32,553 nucleotides of DNA from Mesostigma viride (lineage: Eukaryota; Streptophyta; Mesostigmatophyceae; Mesostigmatales; Mesostigmataceae). The stretch spans positions 1-32,553 of the forward strand of contig RPFO01001530.1 of the NCBI GenBank assembly GCA_009746045.1, in the 5' to 3' direction. Under the pieces are notes generated by a model. It was not told the origin of the DNA, searched no databases, and saw nothing but the letters and a program-made list of their open reading frames with translations. This document shows, one piece after another, positions 25,035 to 32,553 of the stretch. The position numbers and the translations under genes were made by a program. Position 1 is the first letter of the stretch, and every line of letters starts with the position of its first letter.

Positions 25035-25658
25035 ATGTCGAGCGGGAATATGATCGCGGTGCCGAAAGAGTTGATCGATCGCATCATGCGAGCGTTTCCG
25101 GACCCGTCCGTCACCAAGGCGGACATCTTGACTCCGACGAATGATCCGGACATGGTCGTCAAGGAGACGTTCGATCGCAACATCCTCCCCCTGTACTCGC
25201 GGAAGGGCGGGAATCCGTTCTTCGACAAACAGGGACACGTCGCCGAACCGGGCGACACGTGGAAGTCGATCGCGGCCAAGTACGGTGTCTCCGCGGACGA
25301 CCTGGTGATCGCGAACCCTCACATCCCTCCTCTGACGCTGTCTCCTGGGAACTTTGTGCTCGTCCCGAAGAAGTACGGCTTCAACGAGTTCGTCGAGGGG
25401 ATTATCCACCCGGACACGAACATGAACCTGCAGTATGACGGGGACACGCCCCAGCCCGCGCCCGATCCCGCGGATCCCACGTCGATATCCGATCCTCAGC
25501 CCGCCGCCGATAATCGATCTTTTAGGACGCGTGCGGTTGACGCAATGAAAGCCTTCCCTGGTGCCGCCTTGCAAAGAATTAAGGAACTCACACTTCCACA
25601 GGTCGGTGTGGGGGCGGCTTTGCTTGGGAGTGTGGCCTTGGGGGGGCGCCTGCTATAA
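25035..25658 (+). CDS. LysM-domain protein, N-terminal segment
   Basis: Starts at ATG 25035. Residues about 67-113 form a LysM domain (GHVAEPGDTWKSIAAKYGVSADDLVIANPHIPPL...PGNFVLVPKKYG), a fold that binds N-acetylglucosamine polymers such as peptidoglycan or chitin. A Pro/Asp-rich linker follows, then a hydrophobic stretch (VGVGAALLGSVALGG). The frame stops after a run of seven G (25640-25646). One more G would continue the hydrophobic region into the next segment. The whole gene (25035-26802) would be about 589 residues. A virion-associated role in host wall binding or penetration is an inference. Confidence 0.75.
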   Translation: MSSGNMIAVPKELIDRIMRAFPDPSVTKADILTPTNDPDMVVKETFDRNILPLYSRKGGNPFFDKQGHVAEPGDTWKSIAAKYGVSADDLVIANPHIPPLTLSPGNFVLVPKKYGFNEFVEGIIHPDTNMNLQYDGDTPQPAPDPADPTSISDPQPAADNRSFRTRAVDAMKAFPGAALQRIKELTLPQVGVGAALLGSVALGGRLL

Positions 25659-26290
25659 TCCCTGCACTTATGGGAGCACGCGCACTTACTAGAGGCGACA
25701 CCGTTGGCGCGGTCCAACACGCCATTCCCGCGATCGCGGCGGGGATGACGGCAGTGGGGCACCAGGTCGCGCCGAGTTGGGTCCCGGCGTCCGCTCCAAT
25801 GACCGTTTTTGACGCGATGAACGGCCCAGCGGGGCGGATCGCGACAGGGGCGGCCTTTAACGCCGCCAAGGCGTTCGGAAACGCGGAAGGCGGGTTCAAG
25901 AACCGTCTCGGGGCCGCGGGGCTGTCCCTCGGAGCGTCCCTTCTCCCCGGCGCGTCCGTGGCGTTCGCGGACTCGCAAGCGGGCGTGTCCGCGGTGAAGT
26001 CCATCCTCGACCAGTTTGGTCTCTCGTCCGCCGTGGATCCCACATCCGTCCTCCAGATCGTCAAGATGTTTGGCCCCGGAGCCCTGAGGATGCTCTTCCC
26101 TCCGAACATCGACCCCAAGCTCGCCGACAGTGCCATCGGGCGAATCGTCGACTCCCTCTATAGTTCTCATCTGTGGGGACAATATCTCCGAGGGCCTCCT
26201 GTCGCGCCCGCCGACACTGTGCCCCCGGGATACGTCTCCACGGGCAACATGACCATGATACAGCCCGGAGACACGAACTGGCCGCCCCGC
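25645..26290 (+). CDS. LysM-domain protein, middle segment
   Basis: Shifted continuation (APAIIPALMGARALTRGDTVGAVQHAIPAIAAGMTAVG). Ala/Gly-rich helices of moderate hydrophobicity that look like membrane-interacting or coat-associated segments, with GAAGLSLGASLLPGASVAFADSQAG and MFGPGALRMLFPPNID. An ATG at 25670 is internal and probably not a start. A second missing base near 26280-26290 (tGGcc) moves the frame again. Confidence 0.65.
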
Positions 26291-26802
26291 GCGACGGCTT
26301 CACCGAATGGGCGGCGCGTGGCCCGGCGGTCACCGTCGTGCCCCCGCCTGTCAACAATCAGTCGAACGGGTTTACATCCTGGACCCCTCCCACCAACACC
26401 ATCCCGCCCAATTCCATCTACGACCCTTTGATGTCCGCTCAAGCGGGCGGAGATCCGTATGGACAAGTCGTCCTCGGCGGCGGATCCCCGTACTCACAAG
26501 TCGCTACGACAAGCGGGTACTCGTACGGCGGAAATCCGTACGCTCAATTCGCGCTAGGCTCAGGGACAGATCCGTACGCCCGCTCTTTCCAATCCGGCTT
26601 CCAGCCTCCTCCCGAGCCCACCATCCTTTCTCCGCCACCCTACATGGACGGATCCAACGCGGTGGTCGACCCTTCCGCAATGGGCGCGTACAGCATCAAC
26701 AGCGGATACTACTCGCCCTATTATAGGAATACGTGGGTTGGCGTTGGGCCGCAGCCCAATAGCACGTCCACCGGGACCGGATGGTCAGTGCCGTTATACT
26801 AA
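26280..26802 (+). CDS. LysM-domain protein, C-terminal Tyr/Gly/Pro-rich segment
   Basis: Low-complexity tail after the second shift (AVTVVPPPVNNQSNGFTSW). It holds loosely repeated GxPY motifs (GGDPYGQVVLGGGSPY, GGNPYAQFALGSGTDPYARSF) and an aromatic end (GYYSPYYRNTW). Such tails can be adhesive or disordered. The stop codon overlaps the convergent MCP 1 stop by 4 bases. Confidence 0.65.
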
Positions 26803-27530
26803 TTTAGGAACAGTTTCCGTCCGTGGCCGTTGCTGACCTCGAAGATGTTCATGACCCGCGCGTACACGTGCACCCTTCCGTTCGACATGACCGCGCCGTC
26901 CTTCAGTCCCGGGATCGCGCGGAACCAGAATTTCAGCGTCGCCCGGTCCACCCTGCTCAGGTTCAGGCTCCCTGTCGGCTGGTCGTCCTCCGGTCGCAAG
27001 GAAAACGGGACGAAGTAGATCATCTCGAACGAGTTCTCCACCGGAATCCGCTTGTGGAACTCGGACGGCAGAAAGAAGTTGAACCACAGCGGGTCGCGAG
27101 GGGGGTTGTACAGATCGCTGTTGTTCAGAGTGACCGTCGCCTTGTCGAAAAACGCGTTGTCGATGTGCGTCATCTGTCGGCCGAACGTCCGCACAAAGTA
27201 CGACCCCTTGTCCAACATGTCGTTGCGAGCGAACGGACGGTTCCCCTCGAAGTTCCAGTACTCTTCGTTCGTGTTCTTCTCGTCGCTCCCCTCCAGGCGC
27301 CGGTGGTCCGCCCGGAAGAAGAAGATCAGCTCCTTGCACGTCCCGGACACCGTGTCGAGCGGGAACTCCTTGACCAGTTTGTCTCGCTTGGTCAGGGGGA
27401 AGTCCAAGTGCTTCGTCTCCGTGAACAAGTACGTGTGCGTCCCCTGGGAGAACTGTTTCCGCTCGAACTCATCCAGCAACACGTACCGCGTCACCAGTCG
27501 TAAGGCCTTGATCTCTCCCCCATGTCCAGC
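26799..27530 (-). CDS. Major capsid protein 1, C-terminal segment
   Basis: Frame-shifted second half of MCP 1, starting near 27525 in the frame reading GEIKALRLVTRYVLLDEFER. It contains the second jelly roll typical of NCLDV capsid proteins: CKELIFFFRADH, EYWNFEGNRPF, LYNPPRDPLWFNFFLPSEFHKRIP, FEMIYFVPFSLRPEDDQPTGSLNLSRVD (the conserved P-x-G-x-x-N-x-S-R box) and ATLKFWF, then VHVYARVMNIFEVSNGHG. The complete gene spans 26799-28420, about 540 residues, within the usual 430-600 range. Apart from the one shift near 27522-27530 it appears intact. Confidence 0.9.
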   Translation of the reverse strand, partial: AGHGGEIKALRLVTRYVLLDEFERKQFSQGTHTYLFTETKHLDFPLTKRDKLVKEFPLDTVSGTCKELIFFFRADHRRLEGSDEKNTNEEYWNFEGNRPFARNDMLDKGSYFVRTFGRQMTHIDNAFFDKATVTLNNSDLYNPPRDPLWFNFFLPSEFHKRIPVENSFEMIYFVPFSLRPEDDQPTGSLNLSRVDRATLKFWFRAIPGLKDGAVMSNGRVHVYARVMNIFEVSNGHGRKLFLN

Positions 27531-28420
27531 CTGTCCAACGGCCTGCCGGTGTCCACCACGGCCGTGTGCTCGTCGCCCGTACACACCGTCACGCTCTTCT
27601 TCCTCCACCGGTCCGGGTCCGTGGCCGGCGGCACGCGGAACGGGATCTTCTCGAAATAGTTGGTATAGTCGTGGCGGAGCGGCTTGGCGTTCATCTTCAA
27701 CACCACCTCGACGTCGTGGTACTGCAGCGCCACGATGGGCAGCGCCGTGCCGTAATGCGTGTTGAAGAAGAAACGCAGCGGGACGTACACGTGCTGGTCG
27801 TGTGCGGTCCCCACGTTGTTGCGCCCCCCGTGTTCTGACGGGAGTCCGTGGATGACGCTCTCCTCCGTGTTGCGCGTCAGGTAGTCCCACGTGTGCAAAA
27901 AGTCGCCCGTGTGGCTCTCGATCAAGCTCCCGCCCACCCACAATTCCACCGTGTTTGTCAGCACGTACCCCAGGTGGTCGATCCATGCCGGCTGGAACTT
28001 CTCGTGGGTGATCCCGTCATAGTCCGCGTCCGCCGTCAAGGGGTAATCGGACGCCTTGAACGCCGCGGTCACGCGCGTGTCGGTCACGTCGACACCCGGA
28101 TTGGTCGGCGTGACACCGTCCGCGGCGACCGAGTCGCGGGCGACGTACACCTGCGCGACGCCGTAGTTCAGTTTCGTGATGTTGTAGTAGAGGTACATCT
28201 GCGTCACGAGGTCGCCCAATCGCGGCACCTTGAAACGCACCTCGCCGCCGTACACGGGAGGGACGTCGGGCAAGATCTCGACGTCCGTCCAACTGAAGTT
28301 CGTGTGTCGCGAGTAGACGGTCTTGAAGAACGTTTTCTCCGGGTTGACGGTCAGGAACGCGTCGAACGCGCCCTTGCACGCGAGCCACGTCAGGTGGGCC
28401 GTGATGTCTTGAGACGCCAT
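27510..28420 (-). CDS. Major capsid protein 1, N-terminal segment
   Basis: Start at ATG 28420 (MASQDITAHLTWLACKGAFDAFLTVNPEKTFF), placed by the typical MCP N-terminus and by the ACTAGA motif abutting it. First jelly roll: FFKTVYSRHTNFSW, VRFKVPRLGDLVTQMYLYYN, HLGYVLTNTVELWVGGSLIESHTGDFLHTWDYLT, HVYVPLRFFFNTHYGTALPIVALQYHDVEVVLKM. It would form trimeric capsomers of an icosahedral shell. The frame breaks at a GGGG run near 27522-27525, consistent with a lost G. It diverges from MCP 2 with 92 bases between starts. Confidence 0.93.
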
Positions 28421-28512
28421 TCTAGTAGTACTAGGAGAAGACATAATTTGCGGTACCCGCAGCACGCGGACGCGGCAACTTTTTTTCTCGGGAATGGGTA
28501 TACGCGAATTCC
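28421..28512. promoter_or_regulatory. Divergent promoter between the two MCP genes
   Basis: A 92-base gap. On the plus strand T7 (28480-28486) and GTATACGCGAAT (28498-28509, identical to the box before fibre 2) precede ATG 28513. On the minus strand TACTACTAGA abuts ATG 28420. Two capsid genes driven from one short region suggests joint late expression. Confidence 0.5.
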
Positions 28513-29444
28513 ATGTCTTCCTCCGGTGCGACGATGATGATGCTCAAGGCCCGCGGACCGCAGACATCGCCCTCGTGAGCCAGCCGGAAGTCACGCTCTT
28601 CAAGTCCATTTATCCGCGCCACACCAACTTCTCGTGGGAGGACACCGAGATCACGCAGGCGACGGGACAGGCCAACTACGGACAGATGGTGGAGTTCAAG
28701 TTGACGCGCGCCGGCGACCTCATCACCAGGGTCTATCTCGTCATGCAGATGGACCCCGTCCCCGATTGGAACGGCGACTTCTCCCCGTTCATCTGGGACT
28801 TCCCTCGCGCTTTGATCGACTACGTCGAGTTCAACGTCGGCGGCTACAACATCGAGCGCGTGACGGGGACATGCTGCACGTCTGGGACATCCTCGAGCGG
28901 ACCGACTACGCGAGCTATGTCGAGAACATGCCCGTGCGCCACGGTGCATCCGTCAAGTTCAGCAAGGACGGCAAGATCGCCGAAAGTTTTGACGGGACCG
29001 CGCCCCAGTACATCTACATCCCTCTGGACTTCTCGTTCACCCAGGACCCCGGCCTCGCCCTCCCCATGATCGCGCTGTCGTGGCACGAGGTCCGCGTCAA
29101 GGTCAAGTTCCACACTGCCGAAAAGATCTTCACGTCCTACACCCTCTCGCGACCACTGTACGATTCCATCCCGGGCGTCATCGGGGCGACCATCAAGGAC
29201 ACATTGAACAGCAATTCCCTGTGTGGCGCGACAACACAATCCACCTCCGCTCGCTGATCCGCAAGATGTTCATCGAGGGCAGCTATGGTAACGAGATGTG
29301 TCAGTTGGTGTCCGAGACCGGCGATCGTACGTGGATCCAGTACGTCATCGACAACGCTTACTACAGCAACAGGATTCAGGATATTCGCGGCGATGTAACG
29401 GATCCGGGTCTGAACAGGAACGGTACGCTGAACATTTCGTTCAA
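28513..29444 (+). pseudogene. Major capsid protein 2, 5' part, split by TRIM-2
   Basis: Start at ATG 28513 (MSSSGATMMMLKARGPQ), set by the MCP N-terminal pattern. Three shifts, each fitting one missing base, lie near 28561, 28872 and 29218. Recognisable MCP sequence includes PEVTLFKSIYPRHTNFSWEDTEI, MVEFKLTRAGDLITRVYLVM, YVEFNVGGYNIERVTG, MLHVWDILERTDY, YIYIPLDFSFTQDPGLALPMIALSWHEVRVKVKF and IHLRSLIRKMF. It is a paralogue, not a duplicate, of MCP 1. At 29445 the retroelement interrupts codon 2 of a Phe-Lys pair. The frame resumes at 32127. A chain read into the LTR would run on to a stop at 29526. Confidence 0.85.
29440..29444. repeat. Left target-site duplication of TRIM-2 (TTCAA)
   Basis: TTCAA, repeated exactly at 32122-32126 outside the opposite LTR. 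Confidence 0.85.
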
Positions 29445-29956
29445 TGTCAAGAATCCTGTCTTGAATATGCCCATTATGCTGACCGTGCAGAAATCTATAA
29501 TACGGGCAACTGTATTCGAGCCCTAATTAACAAATAGATATGCTCGGATAGTAGTACCTAAGTGGGATTTGTCCTACGTGAACGGACACTATGACTATGT
29601 GCCAAGTTGTAGAATGGCACTAGGACCATTGGTCACTATCTTCACCAGATTATAGTATTGTGTCATGTGCATGTCATACCATGCCGTACCGAGTCATGCA
29701 TGCGCATGCACCATGTTCCAACATACCAGCTGTCGTTATCGACCCATTGTCGGCCCATGCGCATACCAGGGCCGCCGCCACCACTCACCTACCATAATTA
29801 CCAATGTTCACGCTACCTTGAGGTAGCCATGGAAAGCCACACCATATGGACGTAATAAATAATTTTCCTGGCTCCTGACGCTTAAGTCGGCAATGATTCA
29901 CCACCTACAAATTATTAATTTAAGTCCCCATAATAATAACCCCATGCCCTTTAACA
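29445..29956 (+). repeat. TRIM-2 5' LTR
   Basis: 512 bp, TGTCAAGAATCC to CCCTTTAACA. AATAAA at 29854-29859 and the palindrome TGCATGCGCATGCA at 29697-29710. Confidence 0.9.
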
Positions 29957-29968
29957 TGGCATCGGAGG
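29957..29968 (+). other. TRIM-2 primer-binding site
   Basis: TGGCATCGGAGG immediately follows the 5' LTR with no spacer, matching TGGTATCGGAGG in TRIM-1 at 11 of 12 positions. It would pair with the 3' end of a tRNA ending in CCA, with an initiator Met tRNA the likeliest candidate. Confidence 0.7.
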
Positions 29969-31601
29969 TCCGGGGCAAGATCTTTCAACGGAATTAACCA
30001 ACCTCTAAGCGGCAGCTCACATTTTATTGAGCGCCTTGATCATAGTTTATATTTTCATATACGGAGCAGCTTGGTCGAATTCTTGTACTTGATACGACCA
30101 TGATTATGGCGCAGATGCTACCGTGAAATTCAAGGCTTTCAATCGACTTACTTCAATGTGTGGTAACACCAAATATTCGGGGTGACACCTACCGTCGCTA
30201 AAATCCGTCAAGAATTTCCCAAGCTCCGGTGCGCAGGCCAGATCTACGCTTTTATACTTATATATGCCCGAAACTGATCAAACGCCAACATTTCGGTGAT
30301 GGGGACGTCGGCACTGAAGCCTGGCACTCAAAAGGTGCCGGCTCTGGTTCCAGGCAGCGCCAGTGATTTTTTACCTGGCAGCACATTTTTTGGCCGAGTG
30401 CAGTGCGTTCAATCGGCGCGGGGTCACTGACGGGCTCCCACTGAGCCGCGCGAGCTGTGAGCATCGACGAGAAATCGGCGGAGCTGTTTACCTCAAGAAT
30501 TTTTCATGAGAACCGGTCTTTCTTTTGTACCGGCACCATTTCGCGTGGCATCAACATTCTTTTGGGCGCATTCTTTTAAACCGGAATTCTTTTTAAACGG
30601 TCATCACTTCAAGAGCCCAGAGCCTGCCATGCTCCAAGTTTCCAAGAAAAAGGGGAACATTCCCTGGGTCCTGCTCTCAAGGCCAGCCTGCTGACACAGC
30701 TGCACACCACACTAAGGAGGGTGCTCACTAACCCCCACGTTGTTTTCAGCACTAGTTGCAGTTTTATAATTCAGTCACATTTAACTAGTTGCAGGCACCA
30801 CTAGCAGCAGTAACAGCTAGTTGCATTATCACGTGCCAGCACTAGACACCCACTAGCAACCAGTTGCCCCATACTGTAATGTAGGCAGCAGTAACAGCAC
30901 AGTCCCATCAGCACCATCACACTGGCATCAACAAGCACAGCAGGCAACACCAGCAGGAACAGAGTACACTGCATAGTCCATGCAGGCAGCTACCCACACT
31001 TGCCTAGCCAGCAAGGAGAAGTAGTAGCACCCAGCAGCACATGCATGACTCTCCACCACAGGCGTAGAGTAGATAGTAGCTGCAGTCAGCTGCACGCACT
31101 TGTCTAGCTAGCAAGTAGCAGTCCAGCAACCAGCTCTACATCCTCACGTCACAGTTCACCTTGTAGTAGTTGCAGTAAGTTGCATCAAAACCTGTTGGCA
31201 AACAAGTCAAAGTAGCACTACCAGCACCACACAAGAAACTGTACCCACACACAGCATAGATCGTGTGTGCACACACAACAGCTGACGTCACCGGTTTACC
31301 AGCCGCTACCAGTTCCCAACGTTTCGAGCTGCAACCCTGGCATCAACCAGTACCGGCTACAGTCTGCATCCAGCCTCAACACTGAGCAACCAGTCTTTCC
31401 AGTTTAAGAGCCTGTTTCCAGTTTGGCTCCACCCTCGTGTGGCGCACTCCATGTGACAATATGGGGCTACACAACCTTGCCCTCATTTTTCTTGCTGTTT
31501 TATATCAAGACCAGGGTGTCGTGTAAGGAGGGAATCCACTTAGGTACCCGACTACCCTCGCCCAGGATCTAGCATTTGTATTTATAGACAGCATCATGTG
31601 C

Positions 31602-31609
31602 AAGGAGGG
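31602..31609 (+). other. TRIM-2 polypurine tract
   Basis: AAGGAGGG directly before the 3' LTR, identical to the TRIM-1 tract. Confidence 0.7.
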
Positions 31610-32121
31610 TGTCAAGAATCCTGTCTTGAATATGCCCATTATGCTGACCGTGCAGAAATCTATAATACGGGCAACTGTATTCGAGCCCTAATTAACAAAT
31701 AGATATGCTCGGATAGTAGTACCTAAGTGGGATTTGTCCTACGTGAACGGACACTATGACTATGTGCCAAGTTGTAGAATGGCACTAGGACCATTGGTCA
31801 CTATCTTCACCAGATTATAGTATTGTGTCATGTGCATGTCATACCATGCCGTACCGAGTCATGCATGCGCATGCACCATGTTCCAACATACCAGCTGTCG
31901 TTATCGACCCATTGTCGGCCCATGCGCATACCAGGGCCGCCGCCACCACTCACCTACCATAATTACCAATGTTCACGCTACCTTGAGGTAGCCATGGAAA
32001 GCCACACCATATGGACGTAATAAATAATTTTCCTGGCTCCTGACGCTTAAGTCGGCAATGATTCACCACCTACAAATTATTAATTTAAGTCCCCATAATA
32101 ATAACCCCATGCCCTTTAACA
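31610..32121 (+). repeat. TRIM-2 3' LTR
   Basis: 512 bp, no difference from the 5' LTR seen by eye. AATAAA at 32019-32024. Confidence 0.9.
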
Positions 32122-32126
32122 TTCAA
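32122..32126. repeat. Right target-site duplication of TRIM-2 (TTCAA)
   Basis: Second TTCAA copy; MCP coding resumes at 32127. Confidence 0.85.
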
Positions 32127-32553
32127 GATCCCAGCTTATAACGCGTCTGTGACCTTCAATCTGAGCGACAACACCATCAAGGACGAGGACAAGTTCGAGA
32201 CCCTGGCCGTCCAAACCGTCGCGAACAGGCGGAGCGCGTGGAGCGCCCTCCCGCCCAAGTTCGCGTGTCGTTTGTTGTGTCGCTACATCTACCTCGACGA
32301 CTTTGAGAGGCAACAGTTCGCCAAGGATAACCACGAATTTTTGATCACGGAAAACCAGCTGCACACGCAGTACGTCAACGGGCAAGAGCAGGTCACGATT
32401 GATCTCAAGTTCAACCACCCCACCAAGGAGCTTATCTTCTTCTACCGTCCGGACAACTACAGCGAGGCCGAGACCACCGCCAAGGGGTTCTACAAGGGAT
32501 ACTGGTCTTTCCGGAACCCAAACAGTTCTTTCGGAGAGGGCCACCTGTTCAAG
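32127..32553 (+). pseudogene. Major capsid protein 2, 3' part (runs off the window)
   Basis: Open frame of about 142 residues continuing MCP 2 after the element (ASVTFNLSDNTIKDEDKFETL). It matches MCP 1 in the inter-domain and second jelly-roll start: RYIYLDDFERQQFAKDNHEFLITE corresponds to RYVLLDEFERKQF...YLFTE, and KELIFFYRPDNY to KELIFFFRADH, then GYWSFRNPNSSFGEGHLF. No stop or frameshift in this part. The rest of the C-terminal domain lies beyond the window. Confidence 0.85.

Larger units (their letters stand above)
29445..32121 (+). mobile_element. TRIM-2, non-autonomous LTR retrotransposon (plus orientation)
   Basis: 2677 bp, the same family as TRIM-1 in opposite orientation. LTRs of 512 bp (29445-29956, 31610-32121) appear identical to each other. 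Both share changes that are absent from both TRIM-1 LTRs, for example GTCGGCAATG against GTTGGCAATG. It has TG...CA ends, a TTCAA target duplication, TGGCATCGGAGG after the 5' LTR and AAGGAGGG before the 3' LTR. The 1653-bp interior is less GC-rich than viral DNA and full of short CAG/TAGTTGCAG-type motifs. A 62-residue ORF at 30506-30694 is conserved letter for letter in TRIM-1 (23413-23601 minus) but resembles no known domain. No retroviral enzyme is encoded. Confidence 0.88.

Noticed and set aside
29445-29956. Repeat pairs at 22-24 kb and 29-32 kb as viral terminal repeats or MITEs
   Set aside because: They are direct repeats flanking an interior, with TG...CA ends, 5-bp target duplications, and primer-site and purine-tract motifs, which fit LTRs rather than terminal inverted repeats.
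30506-30694. 62-residue ORF in the retroelement as a retroviral gene
   Set aside because: Identical in both copies but too short and without gag or zinc-knuckle features. Conservation is explained by recent copying.
1-32553. tRNA genes, rRNA, CRISPR arrays
   Set aside because: No cloverleaf, rRNA core or regularly spaced palindromic repeats seen. The only regular repeats are coding (171 bp), microsatellite or LTR.

Overview
The window is a gene-dense, GC-rich stretch of a nucleocytoplasmic large DNA virus (Nucleocytoviricota). The best markers are two double-jelly-roll major capsid proteins (MCPs, 26799-28420 minus and 28513 plus onward), a VLTF3-like late transcription factor (19688-20800) and a PCNA sliding clamp (20803-21606 minus). 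Coding is tightly packed on both strands with intergenic gaps of a few to about 150 bases. I cannot place the virus in a family. Nothing seen points to an animal or crop virus. The high GC content and eukaryotic-type transposons fit a protist or algal virus, or its endogenous copy in such a host genome.

Layout. 1-277: fragment of a NifS-like cysteine desulfurase. 219-3453 (minus): a coiled-coil protein of about 1080 residues, AT-richer than its surroundings. 3531-7743: a cluster of small Cys-rich, membrane and unknown proteins, plus a staphylococcal-nuclease-like enzyme. 7802-16644: three tandem paralogous fibre-like proteins with a beta-solenoid shaft and lectin-like modules, one of them carrying a module nested inside another. 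16803-21880: unknown and membrane proteins, then VLTF3 and PCNA. 21958-25005: a small acidic gene split by a transposon. 25035-26802: a LysM-domain protein. 26799-32553: two divergent MCP genes, the second split by another copy of the same transposon and running off the window end.

The most notable content is a pair of near-identical 2.7-kb elements (21991-24661 minus, 29445-32121 plus). Each has 512-bp terminal repeats starting TG and ending CA, a perfect 5-bp target duplication, a tRNA-primer-binding-like site abutting the 5' LTR and a purine tract abutting the 3' LTR. Neither contains any recognisable gag, protease, RT or integrase gene. These are the hallmarks of a non-autonomous, TRIM-type LTR retrotransposon. 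Each copy lies inside a viral reading frame that resumes in frame after the element and one target copy are removed.

Nearly every long gene carries one or more frameshifts, and each one I examined looks like the loss of a single base, often in a homopolymer run. That pattern suggests uncorrected long-read errors more than pseudogene decay. Broken genes are therefore annotated by segment, and only the two transposon insertions are treated as true breaks.

Putative regulatory signals recur. A GTATA box lies about 3-20 bases upstream of at least eight start codons. T7-T10 tracts lie 18-31 bases upstream of five starts. A shared CTCACTAGAA initiator precedes fibre 1 and VLTF3. (CT)n tracts sit directly before two genes. 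AATAAA signals on both strands lie between convergent genes.
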